The notes under the pieces were generated by a model, which ran no database searches, was not told where the DNA came from, and worked only from the letters and a program-made list of their open reading frames with translations. Position numbers and translations under genes: made by a program. Shown here in pieces: positions 42,250-54,984 of a stretch of 64,000 nucleotides of DNA (positions within the stretch are counted from its first letter, which is position 1; every line of letters starts with the position of its first letter). The stretch comes from Petrosia ficiformis (taxonomy: Eukaryota > Porifera > Demospongiae > Haplosclerida > Petrosiidae), in contig OX345641.1 of the NCBI GenBank assembly GCA_947044365.1, forward strand, positions 5,912,347 through 5,976,346, written 5' to 3'.

Positions 42250-43060
42250 GTGAGGTAAAATGTTACATTAAAGCTTGTTACTACACCCACTTCAAGATTA
42301 GCTCATGCACATTCAGTGTTCAGCTCAGGATATTTAGAGTGGTGGTTTGATTTTACATTGCATTTAGTGATGTTTACCCAGTATATACGCACAATATAGC
42401 AGCTATATATGTATAATGAGAGAGATAGTTAATTCATCCGAGGGGTGGTTAATTCATCTGAGATGGCAGTTATTCCCGACCAGTGCTGACCAGTGTGGGC
42501 ATAACACTGAACATTGTTATAACCTCCTCGTATTGTTAATTATGTGGTGTGTTCAAAGAAGGCTTCTCCTCAATTCTAATACACATGTACATACATGTGT
42601 ACACACATGTACATGTACAAACATACATGTACATAAAAATGATACATACATACACCCTGTACTTGAGTGCGGTAATGACTCAATAATGACCACTTATAAT
42701 TATACATGTACATATTATGATTATTACATGGCTAGCTACAAACCAGAGGATTTAACTAAAACAATACTAATTAGCACTGTGAACCAGATACAGTCAAGTT
42801 AGTTAATATGTTCAGTTACTTTTAAATTTACAGTATACCAGTTAGGTAATTATGTAGAATGTAATAACCATACATGAGCAACAGTGTTTGGATAAGCTCA
42901 TATGGTGCCCCATTGGCACAAATAGTTTCTTATTAGGCACTGTACAGTTCTCTCTATGGGCCAGATGGTGCAATTAGTTATGTTTACATTGTCACTAACA
43001 GCATTACACATGTTAATTGGCTCAAGATGTATTCCCAATGGTGTACACACTTACCATTGT
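42250..43060. repeat. Diverged third copy of the duplicated block
   Basis: Shares with 45230-46190 blocks such as aagcttgttac(t/c)aca, tgtgttcaaagaa, tgtgaaccagatac and tgggccagatggtgca. It is much more diverged than the 44.7 kb and 59.4 kb pair. The 128-codon open frame at 42416 is inside it and is not conserved. Confidence 0.6.
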
Positions 43061-43790
43061 TGAGACAGTTTGGCCTGTGCTTCAAAATGTTACATTTCCT
43101 ATAGGTAGAGCATAACAAACATGTACACATGTACGTAACACCGCAAAATCTTTTAAATTCAACTTTTATCAACCCAACTCCCCCCCTATTGACAAATCTT
43201 CTAAATCAAGCCCTGTATATAACATGTACATGTAAGATGAACACACCTGTCATACTAGCCAGAATCCAGTTTTAATATACTGTATCAAGACCCTACATCT
43301 TTAGGGACACATAAAATGAGCAGCAAGTTTATCTGTAATGTGATTGATAAATCACATGACTTTCATGTGACTTGATTTATGTGATAATCACTTACTATGA
43401 TCAGGATTCCATGGTTGATCTTTAGATCTATATTCATGACCAGTTTTAATATACTCAGACCCAGTAGATGGGATAATTATAGATGTACTGAGGAAATATC
43501 ATGTAAGAGAAAATAGTGACTAGTTGATTTGGAAATAGTTTGATAATGACATTGTACTATAGCAACATGTGTCAATGTATATGCTTCTTGTAGAAGATTA
43601 TACATGTATGAGTACATTCAAGTGTACATGTGTGCATATGTACTCAATATAGAATAGTAATATACACAAAACCATAAAGCCTCCTATAGACTTTCTTTAA
43701 CAATGATAACTTGTAATTACTATAAATTACACAAATTATTATAATTTATTACCAAATTTGAGGTCATGGCTTCTAAACTACATAATGTTA
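43061..43790. other. Intergenic, no gene seen
   Basis: Includes a small inverted pair aaatcacatgac / gtgacttgattt (about 43350-43378). Nothing else recognisable. Confidence 0.45.
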
Positions 43791-43794
43791 TGAT

Positions 43795-44235
43795 TTACCT
43801 ATACTGTACAGAATGCACATACTGTACTGTATAGTGTATACACATATACACTGTACTACATGTAAACCACATAATGTTATGCACACTTTAAATTTACCTA
43901 TACTGTACAGAATGCACATACTGTACTGTATAGTGTATACACATATACACTGTACTACATGTAAACTACATAATGTTATGCACACTTTAAATTTACCTAT
44001 ACTGTACTGAATGCACATACTGTACTGTATAGTGTATACACATATACACTGTACTACATGTAAAGTACATAATGTTATGCACACTTTAAATTTACCTATA
44101 CTGTACAGAATGTACATACTGTACTTTATAGTGTATACACATATACACTGTACTACATGTAAAGTACATAATGTTATGCACACTTTAAATTTACCTATAC
44201 TGTACAGAATGTACTGTATAGTGTATACACATACA
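43795..44235. repeat. 99-bp minisatellite, about 4.5 units
   Basis: Unit begins ttacctatactgtacagaat and contains gtgtatacacatatacactg and cataatgttatgcacac. Starts at 43795, 43894, 43993, 44092 and about 44191. Because 99 is a multiple of three, both strands stay open. Confidence 0.95.
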
Positions 44236-44714
44236 GTAGAGGTCATAAAAAAGTTAACGTTTCGTAATCGTTTTACGATCGTTCTCTGATTCGTTCCGTT
44301 TTTACGATTTATAATCGTTTTTACGATTTAAAAACGTTAAAGCAATCTTTGCGCATGCGCGTTTCAACAAGAAATCACATGAACGCCAAATATGGTGACT
44401 ACTTACACTTTCAAACGCTCGCCTTGCTGCTTTCTTGCAGCTAACGGAGCATGAGTTTGGTATCTGTGGCTTTCTTAGAAGGTCTTCTGTCTAAATATGT
44501 GAGTTAAAAGTCATTGCTATTCAAAATGCATAAGTTATACAAGGTTGTACAGAGGTGGGCGTTGCCCGTGGTACCACTATACTTTCAAGCGCTCGCCTTG
44601 GACTCTTCCTGGTGATAACGAAGCATAAGTTTGACATCATTGGCTTTGTTAACATCTCTTCTGTTCAGCAAAGAAAGTTAGAATCTTCAGTCTCATAAAA
44701 TACGAGAGTTATGG
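44236..44714. repeat. ACG-rich block and an imperfect tandem duplication
   Basis: 44255-44340 has repeated tacgattt and aatcgtttttacg. 44401-44490 (ttcaaacgctcgccttgctg) and 44580-44670 (ttcaagcgctcgccttggac) are diverged copies of one unit. Probably a decayed repeat. Confidence 0.5.
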
Positions 44715-45662
44715 AGCTTGTACTTGTACTTAACAATCTTAAATTTTACTTGTAGTTCAGTACATTTTGAAGTACTTGAACCAATGTCTGCACTTCACAT
44801 ACTCCAAAAACTCAATACATTTGATGACTTGACAATATACATATACAAAGTACAACTTTTCCCAAACACTCACACTTTCAGTACAAAGTCACACATACAT
44901 ACATGTACACACCTGTACAAATAATGTATAACTATGTTACCTAATTTTCAAAAGAGACACTTTCTCAAGAATAAATATAACACTAGTACATGTACATACA
45001 TTTAATTGCTCACTGTTCTGTAATTTTGTGTAGAAAGATAATGACATTTTGTATCCAGGGAAAGCTAATATTATGCTTTATATTATCCAAATGTCATTAT
45101 GGCATGTATAAAATGGTGTAATGAGAAGCAATTGCAAGTGTTTGATCAATTTCCTTTTGTGGGAAAGTGTCCCTTTGTGAAAACTAAGTCACAAATATAC
45201 ATTCTTAGGATTGTAAAAAGGGTTTAAAGGTCACATTATTAAAGCTTGTTACCACACCCACTTTAATAATTGATCATGCACATTGTATTGTTAATCATGT
45301 AGTGTGTTCAAAGAAAGGTTGAGCCTTCCCTTCACCCTTACACATGTACATGTACAAACATACATCCTGTACTTAAAGTATGATAATGATACCATTTCTA
45401 GTTATACATAATGTACATATGATTATAACATGTCTAGATTCAGGTTTTAACTACATGTATGTATAACACCATAATTAGTACTGTGAACCAGATACATATT
45501 AGTTAAATTCATTAATGTACATGTATTAGAGTAGTGATCAGTTATATAAATATCAATTAACTGACCAGTTTAACGAAAAGTTTAGGTTACCAGTTTAATA
45601 ACTGGTTAATTACGTGGCTGTGTATTTGTAATTATTATAGCCATGTGAACAATAAGAAAATG

Positions 45663-45835
45663 GAGGAAGAGATCTACTCACCTGGTAGTCGTTCTTCTGC
45701 ATCCATTTGGAGGTAGTTTGGCTTCAAATAAGATAGGGTTGGATGGTTTATACAAGGGAGATTGTGCATTTTGTAAACTTTGTAGGCAGAAAGTTACTCA
45801 TGGTGGTGGCACAACTCCCGTAATATTGTAATCAT
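45663..45835 (+). pseudogene. BED-type zinc-finger remnant (hAT-related)
   Basis: MEEEIYSPGSRSSASIW, then after frame changes KIGLDGLYKGDCAFCKLCRQ and KVTHGGGTTPVIL. CxxC followed by THGGGTT resembles the BED finger of hAT transposases. Stops and shifts show decay. The same remnant is at 60356-60529. Confidence 0.5.
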
Positions 45836-46261
45836 TAAATTTCCGTATTGTTAAATTTGTAATTAACATTTATTTCCATAGATGATAGCCAGTAAACTGG
45901 TTAACTATCAGTTATTGATGAACAAGTAATACTTAAGGTTATACTTATTGTATCAGGTTCACACCACTAACATGTATACAGGTTATATAATTATGTACGA
46001 TATAATAATCCTGTATGAGGTTTTGATAACCTCATATGGCACACCATTGGGCCAAACAGCTTCTTATTGGGCTCTGCAGAGTTCTCTCTTTGGGCCAGAT
46101 GGTGCAGTTAATTATGATTGTATTGTCATTAGCAGATTTACACACATGAAGCTCTTTGTTAATTAGCTCAAGACGTATTCCCAATGATGCACTTAATAAT
46201 TATTATTGAGCTACATGTATATTGGCCCAAAATGAAATTAGTAGCACATGTTCAAAAAATG

Positions 46262-46425
46262 GCTGACGATATAATATATCTTCCAACATTTGGAAGCACA
46301 TCGGGTTTGCTAGATTTCACAGGAAAGAGAAAGTAATCTGTAAGCTATGTAATCAAAAATTACCCACTGTAGGTAGATACTATTAATATATGAAGAACCA
46401 TAAGCATACTATATGAGTGAATATA
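46262..46425 (+). pseudogene. Second BED-finger remnant, private to copy 1
   Basis: MADDIIYLPTFGSTSGLLDF TGKRK, then VICKLCNQKLPTVG and MKNHKHTI in a shifted frame. C-x2-C...H-x-H spacing resembles a BED finger. Absent from the second duplicon copy. Confidence 0.45.
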
Positions 46426-49400
46426 ATGTACTCTTTGAAATAAATCACTAACATAGTTTATTATACCTGATGTTAAAAAGCTAGTCAGTTCTACTATGGT
46501 GATTATACTGACTAATGGAGTGGTAGAGTTCATTGCTCAGGATTTAAGCTCTCTGAATGTTATAAATGGGGCTGGCTTTCTTTGTCATATGTAGCTTGTA
46601 GAACCATGTTACACTGCACTGTGTATACACTATGATGGAATTATTGATATGTACATTGTACATGTATATGTACAAGTTAAAAGGTTTGTTCATGAATTAA
46701 TAAGCACATTGTATGTACATTAGTACATGTAAAAATATATACAGTGTATCTATTAGTATCACTAATACATACATGTACACTGTATGTGTATATATATTAT
46801 GTATATACAGTGTATATATGAACAAGCTAAATATTTCTCAGGTATTCAAATTTGCTGGACTATCTGGTTAAAAGGTATATGTACATGTAGGAAGAAACCC
46901 TGTTTCTATAAAAGTGAATTGAGAAGGGATGTGTTAAAACACAGAATCTCATTCAATTGACAATGTTGCATTATTAATAGAAAAAGTATAATTAGTGGGT
47001 GTGGTCTACCAGATTCTTAATAAATTTAAAATCAAGTGTCATGACACAAAAAAAACCAATATATTCTACTTGCAAAATGAGTGAAAATACATGTACATGT
47101 AGTTATTAATAAAACAAGTTACATGTACATGGAGAAAAATTATCCCAATGATTGATTTGTGGCATCCAACATTTAGTAATCATGCATGACTTTCTCATGC
47201 CTGTCTGAATCACAACAGCCTATTATAGTTTTTATATACTCTTAATGTTACAGAATATTAATTAACTGAACTCTCCAGAATGACACAACTTCCTTCACTA
47301 CACATACATGTACAAGTATGTGACACAAACATGTAATTATGTACATTGAATCGCATGATTTTATGTAATATGTTATAAACAACAAATCCGACACATTTTA
47401 AAATACACAATTAAATCACACAATATGACAATATTTGATAATAGTTACACTGTATCTCTACAAGTCATATGCTACTAAGCTGGGTTTTAGCTTGTGAAAT
47501 CCAAATGTTATAATGTGGCTTCACATAATCACATTGCTGTTTTATTGAAAAACCAGTTCAGTTAGATACATGTAAATAAATTATCATATATACATACCTT
47601 AGATATATCAATCATTGGATACATGTACATGTGTAGTAGTGTGGTTTTAGTATGAAAATAATGACCTCTTTTAGTTACACTTATAATATGACTAGTTTCT
47701 TAAACATTAGTTTGGTTTTGACATGTAACTAAGGTATTATTAGGCTTTCTAAAAGGGTTTTAGTTTTAGTTAACTAAACAATGATGGAAAATATTGGGCA
47801 ATTTTCGTGTTAATTACACACATACATGTACATATTATATTTATAGTTATTGTAATAGTCAGGCATAGTTAACTAAATGCCTCACTAAAAGGGGTTTGAG
47901 TTATACTCACACATTCTGCCGACTCATGACAATACTTCATATCATTCTTGTGATGTTTCATGGTCTGTATAATAATATATAAATATTATAATAAACTGTA
48001 CTGAATTATAATACATATCATATTATAATTATTATAATAGGATTGTATGATGAGACTTAATTTTGAAATACGAGACTATCACATGTAATGATAAATGAAC
48101 ATGATTGAGAAAATCAAGAACATAATAATTTATTCGCTATATTTTCATACAGTAAACCAATGACATTTGATGATACAGGAAGAGTAATTATTAGGATTCT
48201 TAGATTAGTCTGGCTTAGCCACACTCTTCATATAGAGGAATGGTCTGGTCTGCTTAGCATATACATGTAAGACTTAATTATGCCCATGGCCGTGTTCAGC
48301 CAAGGATAGTTAGAGTGGTGGTTGGATTCTGACTTGCTGTTCACCCAGTATATATACTTAATACTTTCTCAATAGCCTACACATGTATATGCATTATCTG
48401 AGAGGTGGTTAACTCATATGAGTGAAATGTTATTTACCCCAACAAATTATTTGGGTGGAAGCATCTTTGTCAGCTTTATAATTCTGAAGATTACATCACT
48501 GAAGATTGCCAATGATGTCAAAGTCATGCTTCATTAGATGTGGGAAGAGAGTGAAGGCGAGTGTTGGCAGTGCATACAGAACTGGCAACCATCAAGAGCA
48601 AATGCTTTTTCCATATCCTGTTAGTAGAGATGTGGTAACATCATTCCAACACAAAACCACACACTATTCTATTCTGCTAGTCATTAAGACTTGTACATAT
48701 ATATGTACCAGAGTTGAGAAATAGCTATTTCTTACAAGTTCTACTATGGAAGCCATTTTCTTTCTCAACATCATGAATGCTAACTTTTATGTAATCTGAT
48801 TGGGTTATAAATATCCTGCGGCTAAATACAAACACTCCAAGCTAACAATACCAGAACTTTCCTCCACTATGCAAAGGGTGTAGCAATGCCAGATAATATT
48901 GCAAATTTCCACAATAGGTCACATACAATTATTTTTATCATAAACCTATTGAAAGTACACATCAGTCCACAATGGCTTCATTATAAAACTTCGATCTCTG
49001 CCCTCAGTTTTATAATAAATATCATTTCGTGTGTATACACAATAACACACATGGAGGGGTGTTATATCTATTACATATATCACACATTATAGATAATTGT
49101 AAGAGCTTTCGTTATCCCACACGTTAACCCAAGCGAGCTTAACCAATTGCTGGCTGTCTTCAATGCAAAGAAATCGATTTTACAATACACCAGGGTTGTC
49201 CTCAAACTGCACTAGTGCGGCGCTGCGCTACTTTGTTCTATAATTGACCTTTGACCTTATCCACGTGGTTCATGCGTGCAGCTGCAGGTTCGTGTATAGC
49301 ACAATGAAACGCTTTCTTATCCAACACAGCTTTCACTCAATAAAGCTGCAGTCAAAACTGCTATGCAATGTTTGTACTGGCTTGTTAAAGAAGAAATCCC

Positions 49401-49614
49401 CATACCACCAACTACCCATCTTTGCTAATAGTAAATCAAGAAAAAGACTTGGATAACACAATGAAGATATATTTCCTTAAACCTTAACCATAAAATGAGA
49501 TAATAAAATTCCTTTTAGCTAGTCACTATATAAATTATAATGCAGTGGATATAATATTTTCCACATTATTTCTTTACATTAAAATTACTTTGTTCTTTCG
49601 TAGTCTATATATAA

Positions 49615-49695
49615 TTTATGCAAACACTCTTCTTTAGGAAACAGTATGCCAAGAGCAGAACCAGAACTACTGACCTTGCGATCAAACATGTTAAC
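49615..49695 (-). mobile_element. SINE head, family 2, minus orientation
   Basis: Reverse complement reads gatcgcaaggtcagtagttc tggttctgctcttggcat, matching the plus copy at 53340-53450. Truncated. Confidence 0.55.
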
Positions 49696-49988
49696 AGTAT
49701 TCAATTCTTGTAGCAATACAAAGACTTAGAGAAAAAATTCCGTATACAAAGTGAATACATTAAAGATGTGAAACCTGAGTGTAGTAAAGCAAGAAAAAGA
49801 CCCAAATCACACAATACATAAATTATATAACATTTCTGGATTTTAACTGGAAAGAAAAGTTGTTACAAAAGGCAATAGCTTTGGATGGTTGCCAGGACTG
49901 AGTATGTAGCGACCAGGACTGTATTAAAAATTATTTGACATTTGTGCGCATGCACAACTACGATATACACATGAATAAACGTGCCAAG

Positions 49989-51815
49989 ATGTCTTCGTTG
50001 TTGAAGTATTTCTCTGTATCGAAAGTGTCCAAACGCCAAAGAGAGGACGATGACAATGACGATGATAGTGACAGATAAGATAGGGAAGAGGTGGATGGTG
50101 GTGAACACCATCCCAGGAAGAAAGGAAAGCAGGCTAGTGGATTTAATCATGAATGGATCAAAGGAGGAGAGCATTGGCTACAGTATGTGAGTGGTAAAGG
50201 AATGTTTTGTACAGTTGCAGGAAGTATGACAAGCGTCCATACAACTGTGCCACCTGGAATAAAGAGCCATGTACAAGGTATAGGTTACAGAGTATTACAG
50301 CCCATGAAACTTGTGCTGCACACTCTGATTCCTTAAAATTAGAACTAGCTGCAACAACAACACCATCAATTAGTGAGGCTATAGTGCATCTTCCAGAAGT
50401 TCCAGTAAAGGGAATAGAAAAGGCTTTTAGTTGTTTATACTTTCTGGCAAAACGAAGAATCCCACATACAACAAACTATGAACCTTTCCTAGATTGTTTG
50501 TCATTTTTGGCTATGAATATAAAAGCTGAAATCAGTCTTGCTAAGAATGCTACTTATACCAGTGATAAGGCTATTCAAGAAATGTTATATGTTTTGTCTG
50601 AGGTAATTGAAATGGGTATTTTAAAGGAAATGAAGGAGTCTGATCATTTTGCACTAATGTTTGATGAAACTACAGATTGCACCATGACAGAGCAGCTAGC
50701 TGTACATGCACATTACATTCATAAAGATACAGGAGAAATGAAATCACATTACTTGAAAGCAATAGACGTTTTGAAGCCTGAAGTTGAAGATTTAAATGAT
50801 CAAGGCACATCTATTAGTGTTGGAGCAAATACCATAACTAAACAGATAGCAGAGTATGTAGAAGAAGTTGGGCTAGATATGGCAAAGATGAGAGGAATAG
50901 GTACTGACGGTGCTGCTACTATGACAGGTTGTAGGAATGGGGTTGTTGCACGTCTTAAGCAGACAACTCCCTCAGCCATTGGTGTACACTGTGCAGCACA
51001 TGGACTCAACTTAGCTTGTGTGCATGCAGAAGATGGAGTTCCTTGTATTAAAAAGTTACAAAGTATTTTGCGTCAGCTGTATGACTTCTTTGACAACAGT
51101 TCTGTTCAAATGGCTGGACTACAAGCAATACAGTCTCTTGTAAATGAGAAAGGACGGTTACTAGCTCCATGTTCAACTCGGTGGCTTAGTACAGAAAGAA
51201 GCGTCATACGATTGAAGAGTTGCTTTGTGTCTGTTGTGCTAAGTTTACAAAGAGAAGGGGAAGAGAGATCAGATGCTAAAGCTGTTGGACTTAGTCGACT
51301 TGTAACTGAATACAAATTTGTATATACCATGCTCCTATTATGTGATACACTCCCACATATATCACGTTTATCAAAATGCTTCCAGTTTTCTGATTGTGAC
51401 TATACTATTATTCCAAGAATTTTGACCACTACTATGTATTAATTGCCTGGATGATCCTCAAGTGTGTTTGAATGAATGGTTGGGTTTCAGGCAGTTCCTC
51501 AAGAACAACTATATTCATATGAAACACCAAGAAGTGGTTAACACCCTTTACTCCAATTTGTCAATGAATAGGATATATCCCAATGTTTGTAAAATAGCCA
51601 AGATTTGCCGTGTAGTTCCTATCCACTCTGCAGATGTAGAAAGAACATTCTCGCAATTTAATTTGATCAAAGCCTCTATTAGGAACAGAATGAATGAAAA
51701 AACACTTGATGCACTTATACGTATAGTAATTGAAGGACCTCCACTCGAAGAATTTCCGTTGACAGAAGCTATTGAGCTTTGGGCAAATAAGAAAAACAGA
51801 CGACTAAGGGTTTAA
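49989..51815 (+). pseudogene. hAT-family transposase (ZNF862-like), decayed
   Basis: N terminus MSSLLKYFSVSKVSKRQRED with an acidic tail. Then a TTF-type zinc-finger region (WLQYVSGKGMFCTV, RKYDKRPYNCATWNKEPCTR), the RNase-H-like core with LMFDETTDCTMTEQLAVHAH, MRGIGTDGAATMTGCRNGVV, GVHCAAHGLNLACVHA and TRWLS, and the C-terminal dimerisation region IHSADVERTFSQFNLIKASI, RNRMNEKTLDAL. Lesions: TAA at 50076-50078, a one-base frameshift near 50213 inside the zinc finger, and a frame break between about 51440 and 51465. A working enzyme would cut and paste hAT elements. Full length would be about 600 residues, normal for the family. Confidence 0.85.
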
Positions 51816-52277
51816 TAATTCAAATGCATGCTTAATTAAATAATTATAATCATGAACAAGTTTATTTTAATTCATTTAATTATATTTCATTACATATTAC
51901 ATGTATCACTAAGAGAAAACTGTGAAAAACAGACATATATATTAATCATCAGAATTGACCACACCCCTTATGAATATTAATGATTACCACCACTCAAAAA
52001 TTTCTGGGCAGAACCCTGGTAGATCAAGAAAAAGACCTAGATCACACAATGCAGACATATTTCCTTAATCCTTAATCATAAAATGAGATAATAAAATTCC
52101 TTTTAGCTAGTCACTATATATATAATGCAGTGGATATAATAGATTAAAATATCTTGTTCTTTCGTAGTCTATATACAATTTATGTATTGCATATACTACA
52201 AATCAGATATTTTCTGACCTTTTCTACATTATTTCTTTAAGAATTATTACTTGATCTTTTGGTAGTTGTCTATAATT

Positions 52278-52375
52278 TTATGTATATTTTACAACACCTC
52301 AGCAAGGGATATATCACATTTATAATCACCGAGGGCGTGGTGATTATAAATGTGATATTTCCCGAGCATGGGTGT
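52278..52375. repeat. Palindromic AT-rich repeat
   Basis: atcacatttataatcaccga / gtggtgattataaatgtgat forms a near-perfect hairpin centred on gggcg (about 52314-52363). A related foldback text is near 52950-53010. Confidence 0.7.
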
Positions 52376-52452
52376 TATAACGAATTTCTTTCCAGTTGAA
52401 GCCAAACTAAAATTGTTGTGCATGCTCAGTTCATTAGTCACAGCACGTTGCG

Positions 52453-52871
52453 ATGGCTAAGAGAGGCAATGGAAAGGAAAATGTACTAGTTCCACCAAAG
52501 AGAATGTACCAGTTTCACCATCTAAGAGTAAGAAACTTTCACCATCCAAGAGAAGGAAACTTTCACTCTTGCTAAAGAAGAAAAGTGGCCATTTTGGTAA
52601 CACATCGAAGGATATCTTGGAGTCTTTGGGCACCTACATCATGCCAAAAAAGTCAGCAGATTCAAGCAAGTGGGCCACCAAGAATCTGCGAGAGTGGTTA
52701 GAAGATTACAATTCAAGAAATCTTATGAAAAAATGTCCAGACGATCTACTATTGCCTTATTGTTCAAAAGAACTACTAAATAAGTGGTTATGTGTATATG
52801 TGACAGAGACAAGAAATCAAAAAGGAGACCCATATCCACAGTTTTGTTATGAAGTTGACTACATGTTATGA
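52453..52871 (+). pseudogene. DUF3504/Crypton-like N-terminal domain fragment 1
   Basis: ATG at 52453 (MAKRGNGKENV), a frame shift, then SPSKSKKLSPSKRRKLSLLL, and ATKNLREWLEDYNSRN, KKCPDDLLLPYCSKELLNKW, LCVYVTETRNQKGDPYPQ before a stop at 52871. The W...CPDDLL...LNxWLxxFVxExRxxxGxPYP pattern is the N-terminal module of DUF3504/Crypton tyrosine-recombinase proteins (as in ZMYM and QRICH1 relatives). The recombinase catalytic domain is absent. gttgaagccaaact at 52397 and agtttggcttcaac at 53029-53042 may be its inverted ends. Confidence 0.6.
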
Positions 52872-53334
52872 ATAATTAACACTATTATAGTTAATTTCAT
52901 TTTTTCATTCATTTTGTTACATGCATTAAATAAACTGTTAACCACAAGCAGGGATTTTATCAAACATCAGAGGAATATAAAATCCCTAGGGAAGATTATC
53001 ATATTTATAACCCTGGCAGCGCCTTCGAAGTTTGGCTTCAACGGGATATAAGTAATATTAATATTTACATATCACAAAGATTGATTTAAGAAACAATTTT
53101 GATTTATGAGCTCTATACAGGAAACCATGATGCCAATTTCACTTTTCCTTGCATACAGATATTAGCATTTAAAACATAAAATTTGATTCATGAGACTTAC
53201 CACCCTGTGGATTTAGGGGGTATATTACATCTTTAGTCTCCCACACAAATTGAAAGACTATGCTCTTCTATACATACATGTGTATGCATGTAGTCATTCC
53301 CATCAAAAAGTCCCAGATTGATAGGCACTCTTTT

Positions 53335-53455
53335 TTTTTTTTTGGAGGCAGTGTGGTGGTTAAAACGTGGGCTTCTTGATCGCAGGGTCAGTGGTTCTGG
53401 TTCTGCTCTTGGCATGCTGTTTCCTAAAGAAGAGTGTTTGTCTTTTTATGGACTT
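53335..53455 (+). mobile_element. tRNA-like SINE, family 2 copy (+)
   Basis: Head ggaggcagtgtggtggttaa with cttcttgatcgcagggtc and B-box-like GTGGTTCTGGTTC, after a T-rich run. Related head sequences, in reverse, are near 56940-57010 and 49615-49695. Confidence 0.55.
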
Positions 53456-54019
53456 CATTAGTTAAACATAACTGTTTAATCAATTAATTGTTTTCAATAT
53501 TAGCGACTTTATATCATACAGAAAATAATTATTTTTTTTAAAGAAGAAGTTTGAGTTTCATGATAATACAAGCTTGGAAACCGAATATGGGGTCAGCTAT
53601 TTACCAATCAAAATCCTCATTATATGTAACTGGAGAGTTAATATCAATATTTGTGGTTAGTATAAAGGTGGTAGTAACTGTGTCCTATCTAAATAATAAT
53701 ATTTGCAAGTTTTTTTTATATTCAAATAAATGGTTTTTCCATCATCCTGAGTTTATCAGTATATACATCCTATAACTTGGAAATATTCTCATTGTGGACT
53801 GATGAGTACTTTCAATAGCTATATGATAAAAATAATTGAGTGGGTATCGATAACACACAAGGAGGTGTGTTATATGTGGCTTATCATAATGGAAACCATA
53901 AGATAAAAAAGCATGCAATGACGTAAATTGGTAACTATGGAATGGCTAAGGCAACTGTTTGACGTCACATGAAAAAAAAAAGAATATGGACTAGGAGAAA
54001 GAAAACGTCGATCCCGATT

Positions 54020-54300
54020 TTGAAGGCCTTTAACTTTTAAAAAGGAGAAGGAAAGGAGCTGTTAGTCCAACAAAGTGGTTTAAAGTATCTACCGAAGAAA
54101 ATGAAATAGATATTATTACAAAGGGATATATACCCGATAATACCAGAACAAGTACTTGTTGGGCTGTGAATGTTTTCAAGGAATGAAAAGCTGCTAGAAA
54201 GTATGAAGAGTGTGACAAGAAGTGTCCAGATAATTTGTTTGATTTAGCAATTCCTAGTGAGCTCAATTACTGGCTCCCTCGTTTTACAATGGATACAGTA
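54020..54300 (+). pseudogene. DUF3504/Crypton-like N-terminal domain fragment 2
   Basis: Reads SPTKWFKVSTEENEIDIITK, GYIPDNTRTSTCWAVNVFKE, TGA, KAARKYEECDKKCPDNLFDL, AIPSELNYWLPRFTMDT. Same pattern as fragment 1 (WAxxxFxxW...CPxxLxxLxxxELNxWLxRF), but diverged and with a TGA where Trp is expected. No recombinase domain follows. Confidence 0.6.
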
Positions 54301-54425
54301 TAGTCTCTAAATTATTTACAATGGATACAATATAGTCTGTAAATTATTTACAATGGATACAATATAGTCTCTATATTATTTACAATGGATACAATATAGT
54401 CTGTAAATTATTTACAATGGATACA
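54288..54425. repeat. 32-bp tandem repeat, about four units
   Basis: Unit atggatacaatatagtctgt aaattatttaca; units alternate ctgt and ctct. Confidence 0.9.
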
Positions 54426-54564
54426 ATGATTGATACTAAACTGGATACACATATACAATAACACAATGACTCATTGTTCTATTTCAGACTGTTTATAACA
54501 CAGACATTGCTACTTGGTGGAAGGTTGAAACTCTGTGTTAGTGCAATATCACATGATTTTTAGG

Positions 54565-54625
54565 GTATGATTATGATTATGATTATGATTATCATTATGA
54601 TTATCATTATGATTATGATTATAGC
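54565..54625. repeat. (GATTAT)n hexanucleotide repeat
   Basis: About ten gattat/cattat units. Confidence 0.9.
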
Positions 54626-54744
54626 ATTTACATTTACAATTGATGTGATTTCGATTATGATTTTAACAATTGTGTAATTGATTGCAATCAATTTCATAAT
54701 TAGCTCCAAACCTGTCTCAGACTATAATACAAAAACATTTGTAC

Positions 54745-54965
54745 TTATGTAGGTAGGGACGTCAAACCCCAAAACCATGCAAACAAGGTATTACGTAAGT
54801 ACTTACACCGTTATAAAGCAAAATACAAAGAGGTGTACTTATGTAGGGTTATATGGAAGTGGTTTGTTTAATTTTAGGTCCTGGATGTATGTTAGCCTTT
54901 TTGTATTTTGATGTCTCTACATCTTCTTTCATTTTTATTGAAAATGTTTTTTTATTATTCTTGTT
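54745..54965. mobile_element. Foldback repeat family H, copy 3
   Basis: Left arm gacgtcaaaccccaaaacca is a diverged complement of the right part; gggttatatggaagtggttt and ctacatcttctttcattttt match the copies at 2110 and 39080. Confidence 0.68.
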
Positions 54966-54984
54966 TCCATTGTTGTCTTTTTAA

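Larger units (their letters stand above)
44715..49287. repeat. Segmental duplication, copy 1
   Basis: Direct repeat of 59408-64000 with very few mismatches. The offset is 14693 at the left and 14713 at the right. Copy 1 has private segments at about 45990-46415 and 48430-48815. It carries BED-finger debris at 45663-45835. The duplication continues beyond what the window can show. Confidence 0.95.
49430..52195. repeat. Direct repeats of about 185 bp flanking the hAT element
   Basis: 49430-49620 and 52018-52195 share agataataaaattcctttta, gctagtcactatata and tgttctttcgtagtctatat. The hAT coding region lies between them. Confidence 0.8.

Noticed and set aside
42416..42802. 128-codon plus-strand open frame
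   Set aside because: Lies in a diverged repeat; the frame is broken in the related copies at 45.3 and 60.0 kb.
43788..44246. 152-codon minus-strand frame and matching plus-strand frames
   Set aside because: 99-bp tandem repeat; open on both strands only because the period is divisible by three.
44718..44924. 68-codon frame conserved at 59411-59617
   Set aside because: Conservation is explained by the recent duplication of all the DNA; no coding signature.
48886..49092. 68-codon frame conserved at 63599-63805
   Set aside because: Same reason; the identity is not protein-specific.
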